A DNA stretch of 64,000 nucleotides, taken from the NCBI RefSeq assembly GCF_009905435.1, contig NZ_JAAAMT010000013.1, forward strand, positions 1 to 64,000, written 5' to 3'. The DNA is from Pseudomonas sp. R5(2019) (GTDB taxonomy: Bacteria > Pseudomonadota > Gammaproteobacteria > Pseudomonadales > Pseudomonadaceae). How positions within the stretch are numbered: the first letter of the stretch is position 1; each line of letters begins with the position of its first letter. Of the stretch, positions 1-9,005 are shown in pieces. The notes beneath the pieces are model-generated. The model ran no database searches. It was not told where the DNA came from and saw only the letters and a list, made by a program, of their open reading frames with translations. A program made the position numbers and the translations under genes.

Positions 1-1510
1 CGGCAAACGCCTCTGGACCTACAACCATCGCCTGCCCGACAACATTCGCCCATGCTGCGACGTGGTCAACCGGGGCGCGGCGATCTACGGCGACAAGATC
101 TACTTCGGCACCCTCGATGCCCGGCTCATCGCCCTCGACAAAAACACCGGCAAAGTGGTGTGGAACAAGAAATTCGGCGACCACGGCGCCGGCTACACCA
201 TGACCGGCGCGCCGGTGCTGATCAAGGACAAGACCAGCGGCAAGGTGCTGTTGATCCACGGCAGTTCCGGTGATGAGTTCGGCGTGGTCGGGCAACTGTA
301 TGCACGTGATCCAGACACCGGCGAAGAAGTCTGGATGCGGCCCTTCGTCGAAGGCCACATGGGCCGCTTGAACGGCAAGGACAGCACTCCGACCGGCGAC
401 GTCAAGGCGCCCTCCTGGCCGGATGACACTACCACCGCTACCGGCAAGGTCGAGGCCTGGAGCCACGGCGGCGGCGCCCCGTGGCAGAGCGCCAGCTTCG
501 ATCCCGAAAGCAATACCATCATCGTCGGGGCCGGCAACCCGGGCCCCTGGAACACTTGGGCCAGGACCTCCAAGGACGGCAACCCGCAGGACTATGACAG
601 CCTCTACACCTCAGGCCAGGTCGGCGTCGACCCGAGCACCGGTGAAGTGAAATGGTTCTATCAACACACTCCGAACGATGCCTGGGACTTCTCCGGCAAC
701 AATGAACTGGTGCTGTTCGACTACAAGGACAAGGACGGCAAGGTGGTTAAGGCTACTGCCCATGCCGACCGCAACGGGTTCTTCTACGTGGTCGACCGTA
801 ACAACGGCAAACTGCAGAACGCCTTCCCCTTCGTCGACAACATCAGCTGGGCCAGCCACATCGACCTGAAAACCGGACGCCCGGTGGAAAACCCCGGGCA
901 ACGCCCGGCCAAGCCGCTACCCGGCGAAACCAAGGGCAAGCCGGTGGAAGTATCCCCGCCATTCCTCGGTGGCAAGAACTGGAACCCCATGGCCTACAGC
1001 CAGGACACCGGTTTGTTCTATGTACCAGGCAACCAATGGAAAGAGGAATACTGGACCGAAGAAGTGAACTACAAGAAGGGCTCGGCCTACCTGGGCATGG
1101 GCTTTCGCATCAAGCGCATGTATGACGACCATGTCGGCACACTGCGGGCGATGAACCCCACCACCGGCAAAGTGGTCTGGGAGCACAAAGAACACCTGCC
1201 GCTCTGGGCCGGGGTGCTGGCGACCAAGGGCAACCTGGTGTTCACCGGGACCGGCGATGGCTTCTTCAAGGCCTTCGATGCGAAAACCGGCAAGGAGCTA
1301 TGGAAGTTCCAGACCGGCAGCGGCATCGTCTCGCCGCCCATCACCTGGGAGCAGGATGGCGAACAGTACATCGGCGTGACCGTCGGCTATGGCGGTGCGG
1401 TGCCGTTGTGGGGCGGCGACATGGCCGAGCTGACCAAGCCGGTGGCGCAAGGCGGCTCGTTCTGGGTGTTCAAGATTCCGAGCTGGGATAAGGCGACGGC
1501 GCAGAAGTAA
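1..1510 (+). CDS. pedE: PQQ-dependent alcohol dehydrogenase, Ca-type (3' part)
   Basis: Periplasmic quinoprotein that oxidises ethanol and other alcohols with PQQ and passes electrons to a cytochrome c. The gene enters from the left edge; about 500 C-terminal residues are visible, reading from base 2. The vicinal disulfide motif PCCD (bases 50-61) and repeated propeller tryptophan motifs (TGKVVW, TGEEVW, TGEVKW, TGKELW) are present. The catalytic-Asp segment reads [11 protein letters not shown]: the residue two after the catalytic Asp is Ser, whereas lanthanide-dependent PedH/XoxF types carry Asp there, so this is the calcium (PedE/ExaA) type. The signal peptide and start lie outside the window. 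A pentapeptide-repeat gene and a LuxR/kinase pair follow, as in the P. putida ped cluster. Confidence 0.93.
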   Translation, partial: GKRLWTYNHRLPDNIRPCCDVVNRGAAIYGDKIYFGTLDARLIALDKNTGKVVWNKKFGDHGAGYTMTGAPVLIKDKTSGKVLLIHGSSGDEFGVVGQLYARDPDTGEEVWMRPFVEGHMGRLNGKDSTPTGDVKAPSWPDDTTTATGKVEAWSHGGGAPWQSASFDPESNTIIVGAGNPGPWNTWARTSKDGNPQDYDSLYTSGQVGVDPSTGEVKWFYQHTPNDAWDFSGNNELVLFDYKDKDGKVVKATAHADRNGFFYVVDRNNGKLQNAFPFVDNISWASHIDLKTGRPVENPGQRPAKPLPGETKGKPVEVSPPFLGGKNWNPMAYSQDTGLFYVPGNQWKEEYWTEEVNYKKGSAYLGMGFRIKRMYDDHVGTLRAMNPTTGKVVWEHKEHLPLWAGVLATKGNLVFTGTGDGFFKAFDAKTGKELWKFQTGSGIVSPPITWEQDGEQYIGVTVGYGGAVPLWGGDMAELTKPVAQGGSFWVFKIPSWDKATAQK

Positions 1511-1520
1511 ATGCTGCGGG

Positions 1521-1541
1521 GGGACGCCATGGCGTCCCTTT
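1521..1541 (+). terminator. Hairpin after the PQQ dehydrogenase gene
   Basis: A perfect 18-base palindrome, GGGACGCCATGGCGTCCC, starts 10 bases after the stop codon and is followed by TTTC. It would form a GC-rich hairpin and probably ends or attenuates transcription before the pentapeptide-repeat gene. Confidence 0.6.
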
Positions 1542-1569
1542 CGATGAATTTCCAAGAGAGAGCCCGGCC

Positions 1570-2220
1570 ATGAACTACTTGCCTTTGCTGCTTGCGCTAC
1601 CTGTGTCGTTGGCGTTTGCCGCCGATGAAACAGGCGATACCCCACTGACCATCAATAGCTGCATCATCGCGCCGGACAGCCAATGCCCCGGCGCGAACCT
1701 GCGTGGTGCCGACCTGCGCAACCAGGACTTGCGCAAGATGAACCTCAGTGGCGCCGACTTGCGCGATGCCGACCTGCGCCATAGCCGGCTCGATCTGGCC
1801 AACCTGGAAAAAGCCCGATTGCAGGGAGCCAACCTGGCCCGCGCCAGCCTGCAGCAGACCAACCTGCGCCAGGCGGACTTCACCGGCGCCAGGCTCGTCG
1901 CGATTCAGGGCTGGGGTTTGTTCGCCCAGGGTGCGCAGTTCGAAAACGCCGACCTGAGTGCCGCTTACCTGCAGTTCGCCCGCCTCTCCGGGGCCAGTCT
2001 GCATAACGCCAACCTGCAGGCCGCCGACCTGGAAATGACCTGGCTGAACAAGGCTGATCTCAAGAGTGCGAACCTTGGCGACGCCAACCTGCAGGAAGCC
2101 AAGTTAAGCGAAAGCAACTTGGAGCAAGCCAACCTGATTGGCTCGCGTCAGCATTACGCGAACTTTCAGGGTAGCAACATAGAGGGATGCAGCGGCTGTC
2201 CGCAGAACTGGGGCAACTGA
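1570..2220 (+). CDS. Exported pentapeptide-repeat protein
   Basis: A 216-residue protein. It begins with a Sec signal peptide (hydrophobic LPLLLALPVSLAFA, cleavage expected near residue 17-18). About 30 tandem A(D/N)LXX-type pentapeptides follow (GADLR, DADLR, ANLEK, ANLAR, TNLRQ, ADLEM), predicted to form a right-handed quadrilateral beta-helix in the periplasm. Three Cys residues lie at the ends (CIIAPDSQC near residue 32-39, CSGC near the C-terminus) and could cap the helix with disulfides. The family has no single activity. Pseudomonas ped/exa clusters carry such a gene beside the PQQ dehydrogenase, so a role in alcohol oxidation is plausible but unproven. Confidence 0.85.
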   Translation: MNYLPLLLALPVSLAFAADETGDTPLTINSCIIAPDSQCPGANLRGADLRNQDLRKMNLSGADLRDADLRHSRLDLANLEKARLQGANLARASLQQTNLRQADFTGARLVAIQGWGLFAQGAQFENADLSAAYLQFARLSGASLHNANLQAADLEMTWLNKADLKSANLGDANLQEAKLSESNLEQANLIGSRQHYANFQGSNIEGCSGCPQNWGN

Positions 2221-2223
2221 TTC

Positions 2224-2252
2224 GCCGAGGAGCCCCTGCGGGGCTCCTCGGC
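2224..2252. terminator. Terminator between convergent genes
   Basis: A perfect 13-bp stem (2224-2236 with 2240-2252) and 3-base loop lie between the pentapeptide gene on the plus strand and the regulator gene on the minus strand. T-tracts are weak on both sides. Its position between two stop codons suggests a shared bidirectional terminator. Confidence 0.7.
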
Positions 2253-2269
2253 AATCTTGAACGCTTGCG

Positions 2270-2917
2270 CTACGATAACGCCACCCGCACCACGCCCATA
2301 TCGATCCCCAGATGCACCAGTTCGGCATGGGAACTGACCTGCAGTTTGCTCTTGAGCAAGGTCAGGTAATTGGAAACGGTCTTGGCGCTGATGCACAACT
2401 GCTCGGCAATCTGCCGCGCCGGCGTGCCTTTGGCCAGCATCACGAAAATCTCCAGCTCCCGCTGGGTCATGCTCTGCAACCGCGGATCGCTGGCGTCCTG
2501 CTGCCGGGGAGTGCACGCCAATTGGGTGGCTAGCGGTTGCTCGATATAAGCGTGGCCGGCGAGGATCCGCCGTACGGCTTCGATCAGCACCTGGGGCGCC
2601 GAGTTCTTTGTCAGGTAGCCCGACGCACCGGCATCCAGAGCCTGGCGTACCAAGGGCAGTTCATCGTGCATGCTGAAGAACAACACCCGCAGCTGCGGCA
2701 AGCGCTGGCGCAGGCGGCGTGTAGTTTCAAGGCCACTGATACCGGAAAGCCCAAAATCCATGATCACCAGATTGGGCAGTTCTTCCTGGACCCTGCTGAT
2801 AGCCTCTTCACCGGTTGCCGCCTCGCGCACCGACACCTGGGGCAATACGGCGCGCAACAAACTGGCATAGCCCTGCCGAACCACCGCATGATCGTCGACC
2901 AGCAAAATATTCATCAT
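2270..2917 (-). CDS. LuxR/NarL-family response regulator of the ped cluster
   Basis: A 215-residue response regulator. The receiver domain begins NILLVDDHAVVRQGY with the acidic DD pair, the phospho-accepting Asp lies in LVIMDFGLSG near residue 54, and Lys lies in GYLTKNS. The C-terminal LuxR helix-turn-helix is seen in TQRELEIFVMLAKG and AEQLCISAKTVSNYL. I place the start at the first ATG of the tandem ATGATG: GGAGGG lies directly upstream and this ATG overlaps the kinase stop, indicating translational coupling. By position and pairing it matches the regulator that acts with a PedS1-type kinase on the PQQ dehydrogenase genes (PedR1/AgmR type); I have not verified the ortholog. Confidence 0.88.
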   Translation of the reverse strand: MMNILLVDDHAVVRQGYASLLRAVLPQVSVREAATGEEAISRVQEELPNLVIMDFGLSGISGLETTRRLRQRLPQLRVLFFSMHDELPLVRQALDAGASGYLTKNSAPQVLIEAVRRILAGHAYIEQPLATQLACTPRQQDASDPRLQSMTQRELEIFVMLAKGTPARQIAEQLCISAKTVSNYLTLLKSKLQVSSHAELVHLGIDMGVVRVALS

Positions 2918-4173
2918 CCCTCCGCCGGAATGCTCAAGGCCAGCGCCCAACCGGCGCCAGGCTGGCTGATGACCCGCAATTGGCCATCGAGGCTGCGGGC
3001 CCGTTCGAACATTGAATACAGACCCACGCCGGGACGCTGGGGTTGCGGCGCACCGCAGCCGTTATCGCGGATCAGCAGCCACAGGCGCCCGCCCCGTCGC
3101 TGCAGGCGTATCCGCACCTGACTGGCCTGGGCATGCCGGGCAACATTCGTCAGGGCCTCCTGCAGCAACCGATACAGATGGGTTTTGCTCGCCACCGGCA
3201 ACGCCGGCAGGTGTTTGCCGATCCGCAGCTGGCAGTCGATGCCATGACTGCTGCGCCACTGTTCCACCAGCACCGCGAAGGCTTCGGACAGCGGCAAGTG
3301 TTGCACCACCACCGGATACAGATCACGGACTAGCGCCCGAAAACCTTGTTGCAGGTGTTCGCAATCGCGCTCCAGAGCGCACACCGTCTGCTCCAGCACC
3401 TGCGGCCGGTCAGCCAGCATGCGCAGCAGGCAGGACTGGGCGCGGATCCCCGCCACGTACTGGCCAAGGTCATCGTGCAGGGTCTGCGCGAGCTGCGTGC
3501 GCTCCTGCTCCTGCACCGCCAGCAAGGTCCGGGTCAATTGCCCATTGTCGGCCTGCACTTGTTCGAGCGTCGCGGTCATTCGGTTGAAATGCCCGGCCAG
3601 TTGCCGGGATTCGGGCCCTCCTTCGCTGCGCAGTCGCACCTGGAGCTGCCCCCGGGACACCTGCTGCAAGGCCGCAAGCAACGCATCGAGCACGCGCAGC
3701 CCGCGACGCAGCGCCCAGCGAATGCTCAACAGGCTGAGCAGCAGTGTCAGGGCGCACAGGCCCAACAGTTGCTGCAAGGAATCCCAGACTTCATCGATTT
3801 CATCGCGTGGGTCGACAGCGATCAGCACGCGCCGGCCATCCTGCAGTTCCAGCACCCGGCCGGGATGCCTGGCCTGGGCGAACATTTGCCGGCCGAACCA
3901 GGCATCCAGGCTGTGTGGCATCGGCTGGCTGCCGGTCTCGCCGTCGGCCAGCCAGCTCACCCGGACATGCCGCAAGCTGCCCGTCAGGTGCGGTTGCAGG
4001 CTGGCCGGGTCACGTTCGGCAGCTTCACCGAGGTAATGGACCACTGCGTCGGCGGCCTGCATTTCCCGTTCGACATCGGTGACGGCCTGATGCAGCAACA
4101 CGAACATGTAGCCCAGGGTGACCAGTGTAAAAAACCCTGTCACCCATAGATTGATCCGCCACAGCGCCGACAC
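2914..4173 (-). CDS. Membrane sensor histidine kinase (NarX/UhpB type)
   Basis: A 419-residue kinase partnered with the downstream response regulator. An N-terminal membrane helix (LWVTGFFTLVTLGYMFVLL), a periplasmic loop and a second helix (LLGLCALTLLLSLLSI) lead into a HAMP-like segment. A HisKA_3 dimerisation box follows with the phospho-acceptor His in QTLHDDLGQY, then an HATPase domain with N-box EALTNVARHA and G-box DNGCGA. I chose the GTG start, one base after the stop of a tiny upstream gene and just before the first membrane helix; the reading frame is open 24 codons further upstream to an ATG, but that would overlap the small gene. The pair likely senses alcohol or the redox state of the PQQ pathway (inference from context). 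Confidence 0.87.
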   Translation of the reverse strand: MSALWRINLWVTGFFTLVTLGYMFVLLHQAVTDVEREMQAADAVVHYLGEAAERDPASLQPHLTGSLRHVRVSWLADGETGSQPMPHSLDAWFGRQMFAQARHPGRVLELQDGRRVLIAVDPRDEIDEVWDSLQQLLGLCALTLLLSLLSIRWALRRGLRVLDALLAALQQVSRGQLQVRLRSEGGPESRQLAGHFNRMTATLEQVQADNGQLTRTLLAVQEQERTQLAQTLHDDLGQYVAGIRAQSCLLRMLADRPQVLEQTVCALERDCEHLQQGFRALVRDLYPVVVQHLPLSEAFAVLVEQWRSSHGIDCQLRIGKHLPALPVASKTHLYRLLQEALTNVARHAQASQVRIRLQRRGGRLWLLIRDNGCGAPQPQRPGVGLYSMFERARSLDGQLRVISQPGAGWALALSIPAEG

Positions 4174-4174
4174 G

Positions 4175-4297
4175 CTAGCGCCCCCAGCCGGCAGGCAGGG
4201 TGGCCGTTGGCTGGGCGAGCGGCCCGTGAAGCCCGTCCACGCCAATCAGGCTCAGGATCAACAGCAACGGCAACAACAGGGCTTTGAAGATGCGCAT
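4175..4297 (-). CDS. Small secreted peptide ahead of the kinase
   Basis: A 40-codon ORF with an ATG preceded at good distance by GGGAGAGG. The product starts MRIFKALLLPLLLILSLIG, a classic positively charged then hydrophobic signal or anchor segment, followed by a short Pro/Gly-rich tail ending PAGWGR. Its stop lies one base before the kinase GTG, so the two are very likely co-transcribed and coupled. I do not recognise a family. Possibilities are a periplasmic modulator of the kinase, or a leader whose translation sets kinase expression. Confidence 0.55.
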   Translation of the reverse strand: MRIFKALLLPLLLILSLIGVDGLHGPLAQPTATLPAGWGR

Positions 4298-4446
4298 GGC
4301 CAATCCTCTCCCGTCTCATGCCTCCATGCTAAAACCCCCGCGCACGGGCCGGGTTACTACCTTGGTACTGGCCCCACTGGTACTTTCTGCATATTTCCCA
4401 GGGCCCCGTCGCTTCCTATGCTGGCGCGACTGCAGTGGAGGGACTT

Positions 4447-4855
4447 ATGCGCCAACTTTTCGGTTACGCCCTGTTCTACCTGCTAGCCATTGCCAGCGCT
4501 GCGTTGCTGGCCAGCCAGAGCCAGGCGGCGGAGTTGGTGTTGCAGGTGCGCATTGGTGATCTGGCCTATCGTCCCGATCCAGGGCCGCTGTTGTCCAATG
4601 TCATCCCCGAGCCCGTCGACGCCGGGTTGCGCGGTGCCAAGCTGGCGATTGTCGACAGCAACAGTACCGGGCGAGAGCTTGCGCCAGCTCAGCGCCGCCC
4701 TGCCCGACAGCCTGTTGTTCAATGCCGGCAGTGCCGATGACAGCCTGCGCAGCAGCAATTGCCTCGCCAATGTGCTGCACACCCTGCCGAGGTGCTGTGG
4801 CCTGCCACAACACCCCATTCTCTGTGGCGAATTGGCAAAAACTGGCCTTTACTGA
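4447..4855 (+). pseudogene. Remnant of PQQ-associated ABC substrate-binding protein
   Basis: The first part reads MRQLFGYALFYLLAIASAAL, a signal peptide, then [17 protein letters not shown] and [14 protein letters not shown]. These are typical of the N-terminus of the binding protein found in PQQ-dependent alcohol dehydrogenase gene sets. After STGR (about 4670) the frame breaks, and continuing sequence appears in the +2 frame as [20 protein letters not shown] and [11 protein letters not shown], family-like but with the intervening part missing. It ends before base 4855 where intact proteins continue for some 300 residues. At least two deletions are needed; the remnant abuts the alcohol dehydrogenase gene. 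Confidence 0.7.
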
Positions 4856-4886
4856 TTACCCCGCCCTATATCCTGAGGGACGCGCC

Positions 4887-5915
4887 ATGTCTAAAAAAAT
4901 GAAGGCCGCTGTCGTTCTTGAGTTTGGCAAACCACTGCAAATCCAGGAAGTGGAGGTACCCACCCCCGGTCCAGGCCAAATCCTGGTCAAGATTGCCGCT
5001 TCCGGCGTATGCCACACCGACCTTCATGCCGCCGAAGGCGACTGGCCGGTCAAACCCAACCCGCCCTTCATTCCAGGCCACGAGGGCGTGGGCCACGTCG
5101 TCGGCGTGGGTACCGGCGTCAAGCATGTCAAGGAAGGCGACCGGGTCGGCATCCCCTGGTTGCATTCCGCCTGCGGCCATTGCGAGCACTGCCTGGGCGG
5201 CTGGGAAACACTCTGCGAAGCCCAACAGAATACCGGCTACTCGGTAAATGGTGGCTTTGCCGAATATGCCCTGGCGAATGCCAACTTCGTCGGTCACTTG
5301 CCAGACAACATCGGCTTCATCGAGATCGCCCCCATATTGTGTGCCGGCGTGACCGTCTACAAGGGCTTGAAAATGACCGATACCCGCCCCGGACAGTGGG
5401 TGGCGATCTCCGGCATCGGCGGCCTCGGCCACATGGCGGTGCAGTACGCCAAGGCCATGGGCCTGAATGTTGCCGCCATCGATGTGAATGATCAGAAACT
5501 GGAACTCGCGCGGCACTTCGGCGCCACGCTCACCGTCAACGCCCTGAACCAGGACCCGGCAGCCTACTTGAAGAAGGAAATCGGAGGAACCCATGGTGTG
5601 CTGGTTACCGCCGTCTCGCCAACGGCCTTTACACAAGCCCTGGGCATGACTCGCCGCGGCGGAACCATCGTCCTCAACGGCCTGCCGCCGGGCGAGTTCT
5701 CCCTGTCAATCTTCGACATGGTGCTCAATGGCACCACAGTGCGTGGCTCCATCGTCGGCACCCGACTGGACCTGCAGGACGCGTTGAATTTCGCTGCCGA
5801 AGGCAAGGTCAAGGCGACGGTCCACAGCGAGCCCCTGGAAAACATCAATGACATCTTCACCCGTATGCGCAAAGGCCAGATCGAAGGCCGCATAGTGCTC
5901 GATCTCACAGCCTGA
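4887..5915 (+). CDS. adhP: Zinc-dependent alcohol dehydrogenase (AdhP type)
   Basis: A 342-residue medium-chain dehydrogenase, NAD-linked, converting primary alcohols and aldehydes in the cytoplasm. Catalytic zinc ligands are seen in [10 protein letters not shown] (Cys, His) and GHEGVG. The structural zinc cluster is CGHCEHC...C (about residues 95-111). The Rossmann motif GIGGLGH is near residue 175 and a family GG(F/Y)AEY motif is present. The start ATG follows GAGGGA; an upstream extension in the same frame belongs to the preceding pseudogene. It seems to be a single transcription unit and adds a second alcohol-oxidising enzyme beside the PQQ system. Confidence 0.93.
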   Translation: MSKKMKAAVVLEFGKPLQIQEVEVPTPGPGQILVKIAASGVCHTDLHAAEGDWPVKPNPPFIPGHEGVGHVVGVGTGVKHVKEGDRVGIPWLHSACGHCEHCLGGWETLCEAQQNTGYSVNGGFAEYALANANFVGHLPDNIGFIEIAPILCAGVTVYKGLKMTDTRPGQWVAISGIGGLGHMAVQYAKAMGLNVAAIDVNDQKLELARHFGATLTVNALNQDPAAYLKKEIGGTHGVLVTAVSPTAFTQALGMTRRGGTIVLNGLPPGEFSLSIFDMVLNGTTVRGSIVGTRLDLQDALNFAAEGKVKATVHSEPLENINDIFTRMRKGQIEGRIVLDLTA

Positions 5916-6439
5916 TGCCGAAGGCCAGGAGCAGTTCCAAGTGCGGACAGCGGAGGCCGGTGGACTTGCTCAAAGTGTAGAACCTGGCACAACGCCAGCG
6001 AGCATGATTCAGCGCCAACCCGCTTCCGCTCAGGTGCGCACGACTTCGCGCCGCGAGCGCACAGGCAACCAGCGCGGGCCGATGCCGCTCAGTCGGATGG
6101 CCAAGCCCCACTGGTCGCCGTGGCGGCTGACCAGGACTTCGCGCCCGGCGCCGCCCTCGAGCATCCTCATGAATGCCCTGCCGTATTGATGACCAGGGAA
6201 AGGGTAAGACTTGGATGTCCGCATTTTATTCAGTTATCTGATTCTGTATTTCGAAGGAAGCCCGCTTGATGGGTGCAGGTGCCATACGTCACCTTGAAGG
6301 GGGAGGAGTCGAGCCCCGCTATACTCAACCAGATCAGCCCTGCGGGGCCCTGACATCCTGGAAAAAATGGAGCAATGCCTGCGTCTGGAAGCGCGGTCCG
6401 CAAACGGTCTGCCGATGGTTTGGAGGGGAGGTAAAAGTC
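5916..6439. other. Intergenic region with one doubtful small ORF
   Basis: No confident gene. The minus strand holds a 64-codon ORF at 6030-6224 (begins MRTSKSYPFPGHQYGRAF, ends RSRREVVRT) with no ribosome site upstream of its ATG and no family I recognise. The right half must carry the promoter and leader of the dehydratase gene that starts at 6440. Confidence 0.4.
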
Positions 6440-8122
6440 ATGAGCGACAATGACGATCTGCGTAAATATTCCTCGCAAGTGGTGGACGGTGTGGAGGCCG
6501 CGCCCGCCCGCGCCATGCTGCGCGCCGTGGGCTTCACGGATGAAGATTTCAAGAAGCCGCAAATCGGCATCGCCTCCACCTGGGCCATGGTCACGCCCTG
6601 CAACATGCATATCGACAAGCTGGCTGTCGAAGCCGAAAAAGGCGCCAATGCCGCCGGCGCCAAGGGCGTCATTTTCAACACCATCACCATTTCCGACGGC
6701 ATCGCCAACGGTACCGAAGGCATGAAGTACTCGTTGGTGTCGCGTGAAGTCATCGCCGACTCCATTGAAGTGGTCGCAGGCTGCGAAGGCTTTGACGGCC
6801 TCGTGGCCGTGGGCGGCTGCGACAAGAATATGCCGGGTTGCCTCATCGGCATGGCCCGCCTGAATCGCCCCTCCATCTTCGTTTATGGCGGCACCATCAA
6901 GCCGGGCGCCGGCCGCACCGACATCATTTCCGTGTTCGAGGCCGTGGGCCAGCACGCGCGTGGTGATATCAGCGAGATCCAGGTCAAGCAGATCGAGGAA
7001 GTGGCCATCCCCGGCCCCGGCTCCTGCGGTGGCATGTACACGGCCAATACCATGGCTTCGGCCATTGAGGCCCTGGGTATGAGCCTGCCCGGCTCCAGCG
7101 CCCAGGACGCCATCAGCAGCGACAAGGCTTCGGATTGCTTCCGTGCAGGGGAGCAGGTCATGGAGTTGCTCAAGCGTGACATCAAGCCGCGCGACATCAT
7201 GACCAAGAAGGCCTTTGAAAACGCCATTCGAGTCGTGATCGCACTGGCCGGCTCCACCAATGCCGTGCTGCATCTCCTGGCCATGGCCAATGCCGTCGAT
7301 GTCGAGCTGACCCTGGACGATTTCGTGCGCCTGGGCAAGGTTACCCCGGTGGTGGCCGACCTGCGTCCCAGCGGCAAATACATGATGAGCGAGCTGGTCG
7401 CCATCGGCGGCATCCAGCCGCTCATGAAGCGCATGCTGGCCGCCGGCATGTTGCACGGCGACGTGCTCACGGTCACCGGCAAGACCCTGGCCGAAAATCT
7501 GGAAAGCGTCATCGACTACCCCGCAGACCAGGACGTGATCCTGCCCTTCGACCAGCCCATCAAGAAGGACTCCCACCTGGTGGTGCTCAACGGCAACCTC
7601 TCGCCCACGGGCGCCGTGGCCAAGATCACCGGCAAGGAAGGTCTGCGCTTCGAAGGCAAGGCCCGTGTCTACCACGGCGAAGAGGACGCACTTGCAGGCA
7701 TCCTCAGCGGCGAAGTCCAAGCCGGCGACGTCATCGTGATCCGCTACGAGGGCCCCAAGGGCGGCCCGGGCATGCGCGAAATGCTCTCACCGACTTCTGC
7801 CGTCATGGGCAAGGGGCTGGGCAAGGAAGTCGCACTCATCACCGACGGGCGCTTCTCCGGCGGCTCCCACGGTTTCGTGGTGGGTCATATCACCCCCGAA
7901 GCCTTTGATGGCGGCCCCATCGCGCTGATTGAAAACGGCGACACGATCACCATCGATGCCGAAACCCGTCAGATCACGCTCGATGTTTGCGACGCCGATC
8001 TGGCCGAGCGCAAGCTCCGCTGGCAACGGCCACAATCCAAATACAAGCGTGGGGTACTGGCCAAATACGCCAGGACCGTGTCCAGCGCATCGGAAGGTGC
8101 CGTCACGGATAAATACCTCTAA
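6440..8122 (+). CDS. ilvD: Dihydroxy-acid dehydratase
   Basis: A 560-residue enzyme of the IlvD/Edd family that dehydrates 2,3-dihydroxy-3-methylbutanoate and the pentanoate homolog in branched-chain amino-acid synthesis. Fe-S ligand motifs are visible: TPCNMHI near residue 54, GGCDKNMPGC near 127, and GPGSCGGMYTANTM near 198. Substrate-site sequences TDGRFSGGSHG and GPKGGPGMREML are present. The ATG follows GGAGGGGAGG at suitable spacing. At 560 residues it is shorter than the roughly 613-residue form usual in Pseudomonas and looks more like beta-proteobacterial or short-form enzymes, so it may be an acquired extra copy (inference). A sugar-acid dehydratase role cannot be excluded from sequence alone. 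Confidence 0.88.
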   Translation: MSDNDDLRKYSSQVVDGVEAAPARAMLRAVGFTDEDFKKPQIGIASTWAMVTPCNMHIDKLAVEAEKGANAAGAKGVIFNTITISDGIANGTEGMKYSLVSREVIADSIEVVAGCEGFDGLVAVGGCDKNMPGCLIGMARLNRPSIFVYGGTIKPGAGRTDIISVFEAVGQHARGDISEIQVKQIEEVAIPGPGSCGGMYTANTMASAIEALGMSLPGSSAQDAISSDKASDCFRAGEQVMELLKRDIKPRDIMTKKAFENAIRVVIALAGSTNAVLHLLAMANAVDVELTLDDFVRLGKVTPVVADLRPSGKYMMSELVAIGGIQPLMKRMLAAGMLHGDVLTVTGKTLAENLESVIDYPADQDVILPFDQPIKKDSHLVVLNGNLSPTGAVAKITGKEGLRFEGKARVYHGEEDALAGILSGEVQAGDVIVIRYEGPKGGPGMREMLSPTSAVMGKGLGKEVALITDGRFSGGSHGFVVGHITPEAFDGGPIALIENGDTITIDAETRQITLDVCDADLAERKLRWQRPQSKYKRGVLAKYARTVSSASEGAVTDKYL

Positions 8123-8166
8123 GACTTTCGGCCCTCCATCAAGCCGCCAGCGGGCGGATGATACCC

Positions 8167-8195
8167 GCGGACAACGAGCGGGGCTCGTCGTCCGC
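8167..8195 (+). terminator. Hairpin after ilvD
   Basis: An inverted repeat with 12 of 13 bases paired (8167-8179 with 8183-8195) and a 3-base loop lies 45 bases after the ilvD stop. It has no clear T-tract. It may end transcription from both the ilvD side and the converging small gene. Confidence 0.5.
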
Positions 8196-8207
8196 TGGAC
8201 ACATTGA

Positions 8208-8540
8208 TCAGGCGTTGTCTTTCACTGTCCTGGATGTTCCATTTGCTTTGACCGAGGAGATTCCTGCGTCTCGAGACTGCGAGGATGAATACATCTGGCT
8301 TGTGCCGATCACCTGATGGTTGGCTGCCTTCAGGTTGAAGTAGAACTTGCCATTGGAAGATTCCTTCTTTTCGTAGCGATCATCTGAAGAGCAGTTCGCT
8401 TGAACGGAGGCGATTCCATTCTCGGCAGAGCTCTTGGACTTGTACAGTTCGCTGGCAAGAATGGTCTCGGCGTTACCAGCCTTGAGAACAAACCTTACCT
8501 GACCATCGGTGCTATTGCTCAACTCAAACCAACCTGCCAT
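8208..8540 (-). CDS. YegP/DUF1508-family protein
   Basis: A 110-residue protein made of two tandem DUF1508 repeats: MAGWFELSNSTDGQVRFVLK with SELYKSKSSAENGIASVQAN, then NGKFYFNLKAANHQVIGTSQ with SSSQSRDAGISSVKAN. The family forms a small beta-alpha fold of unknown function in the cytoplasm. The start ATG is preceded by AAAGGAG at 7 bases. The reading frame stays open upstream into an IS630 fragment, which gives a spurious fusion; the ribosome site and domain boundary both support the short form. The IS scar lies about 100 bases upstream and may have altered its promoter. Confidence 0.85.
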   Translation of the reverse strand: MAGWFELSNSTDGQVRFVLKAGNAETILASELYKSKSSAENGIASVQANCSSDDRYEKKESSNGKFYFNLKAANHQVIGTSQMYSSSQSRDAGISSVKANGTSRTVKDNA

Positions 8541-8642
8541 GTGAACTCCTTTGAAGCAAGTAGATGGCGCGGATGCGCCGTTGGACAAGGTGCGGTATCG
8601 AACCAGTATGGTGGAAAATGCCGTTTTTACTACGCGGGCCTG

Positions 8643-9005
8643 TAGCCAGGACGCACTGGTCGGTGTGAAATGCAATTTGAAGCGCGGATGCTTTTCCAGC
8701 CACTGCTTGATTGCAGCCGTCTTGTGAGTCGAACTGTTATCCAGGATCACATGCAGATCCAGTCCAGCGGGTGTGCTCCGCTCAATCTGTTGCAGAAAAG
8801 CCAGAAACTCCTTGGCTCGATGACGTTGGGTAATCCGTCCGATAACCTGGCCGGTCATGATGTCGAAAGCCGCATACAGACTCGCCGTTCCATGGCGCTT
8901 GTAATCATGTGTCCGACGCTCGACCTGACCTGGGCGCAGCGGCAACATCGGTTGAGTGCGATCCAATGCCTGAATCTGGGTTTTCTCGTCAACTGACAAC
9001 ACCAG
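8643..9005 (-). mobile_element. IS630-family transposase fragment
   Basis: Encodes about 120 residues from the middle of an IS630 transposase, from LSVDEKTQIQALDRTQ (first catalytic Asp) through HVILDNSSTHKT (second Asp) to FTPTSASWL, where homology stops just before the final Glu region. It matches residues 174-293 (full-frame numbering) of the complete transposase at 31.8-32.8 kb at roughly 90 percent by eye, so it is a different copy of the same family rather than a recent duplicate. Both ends are cut off and no terminal repeats are visible. Confidence 0.85.

Noticed and set aside
3346-4149. A 267-codon plus-strand frame
   Set aside because: Antisense to the sensor kinase. Gln/His-rich composition is typical of the reverse complement of a Leu/Ala-rich gene.
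6030-6224. A 64-codon minus-strand frame between adhP and ilvD
   Set aside because: No ribosome site and no recognised family; mentioned only within the intergenic entry.
6230-7720. A 496-codon open frame on the minus strand
   Set aside because: Antisense to ilvD. High GC leaves the opposite strand open; the product is His/Gly/Ala-rich with no family pattern, while the plus-strand frame has all the Fe-S and active-site motifs.
8208-9002. A single fused protein of IS630 transposase and DUF1508
   Set aside because: The two halves belong to unrelated families, and a good ribosome site plus ATG stands exactly at the DUF1508 boundary, so I annotate the halves separately.
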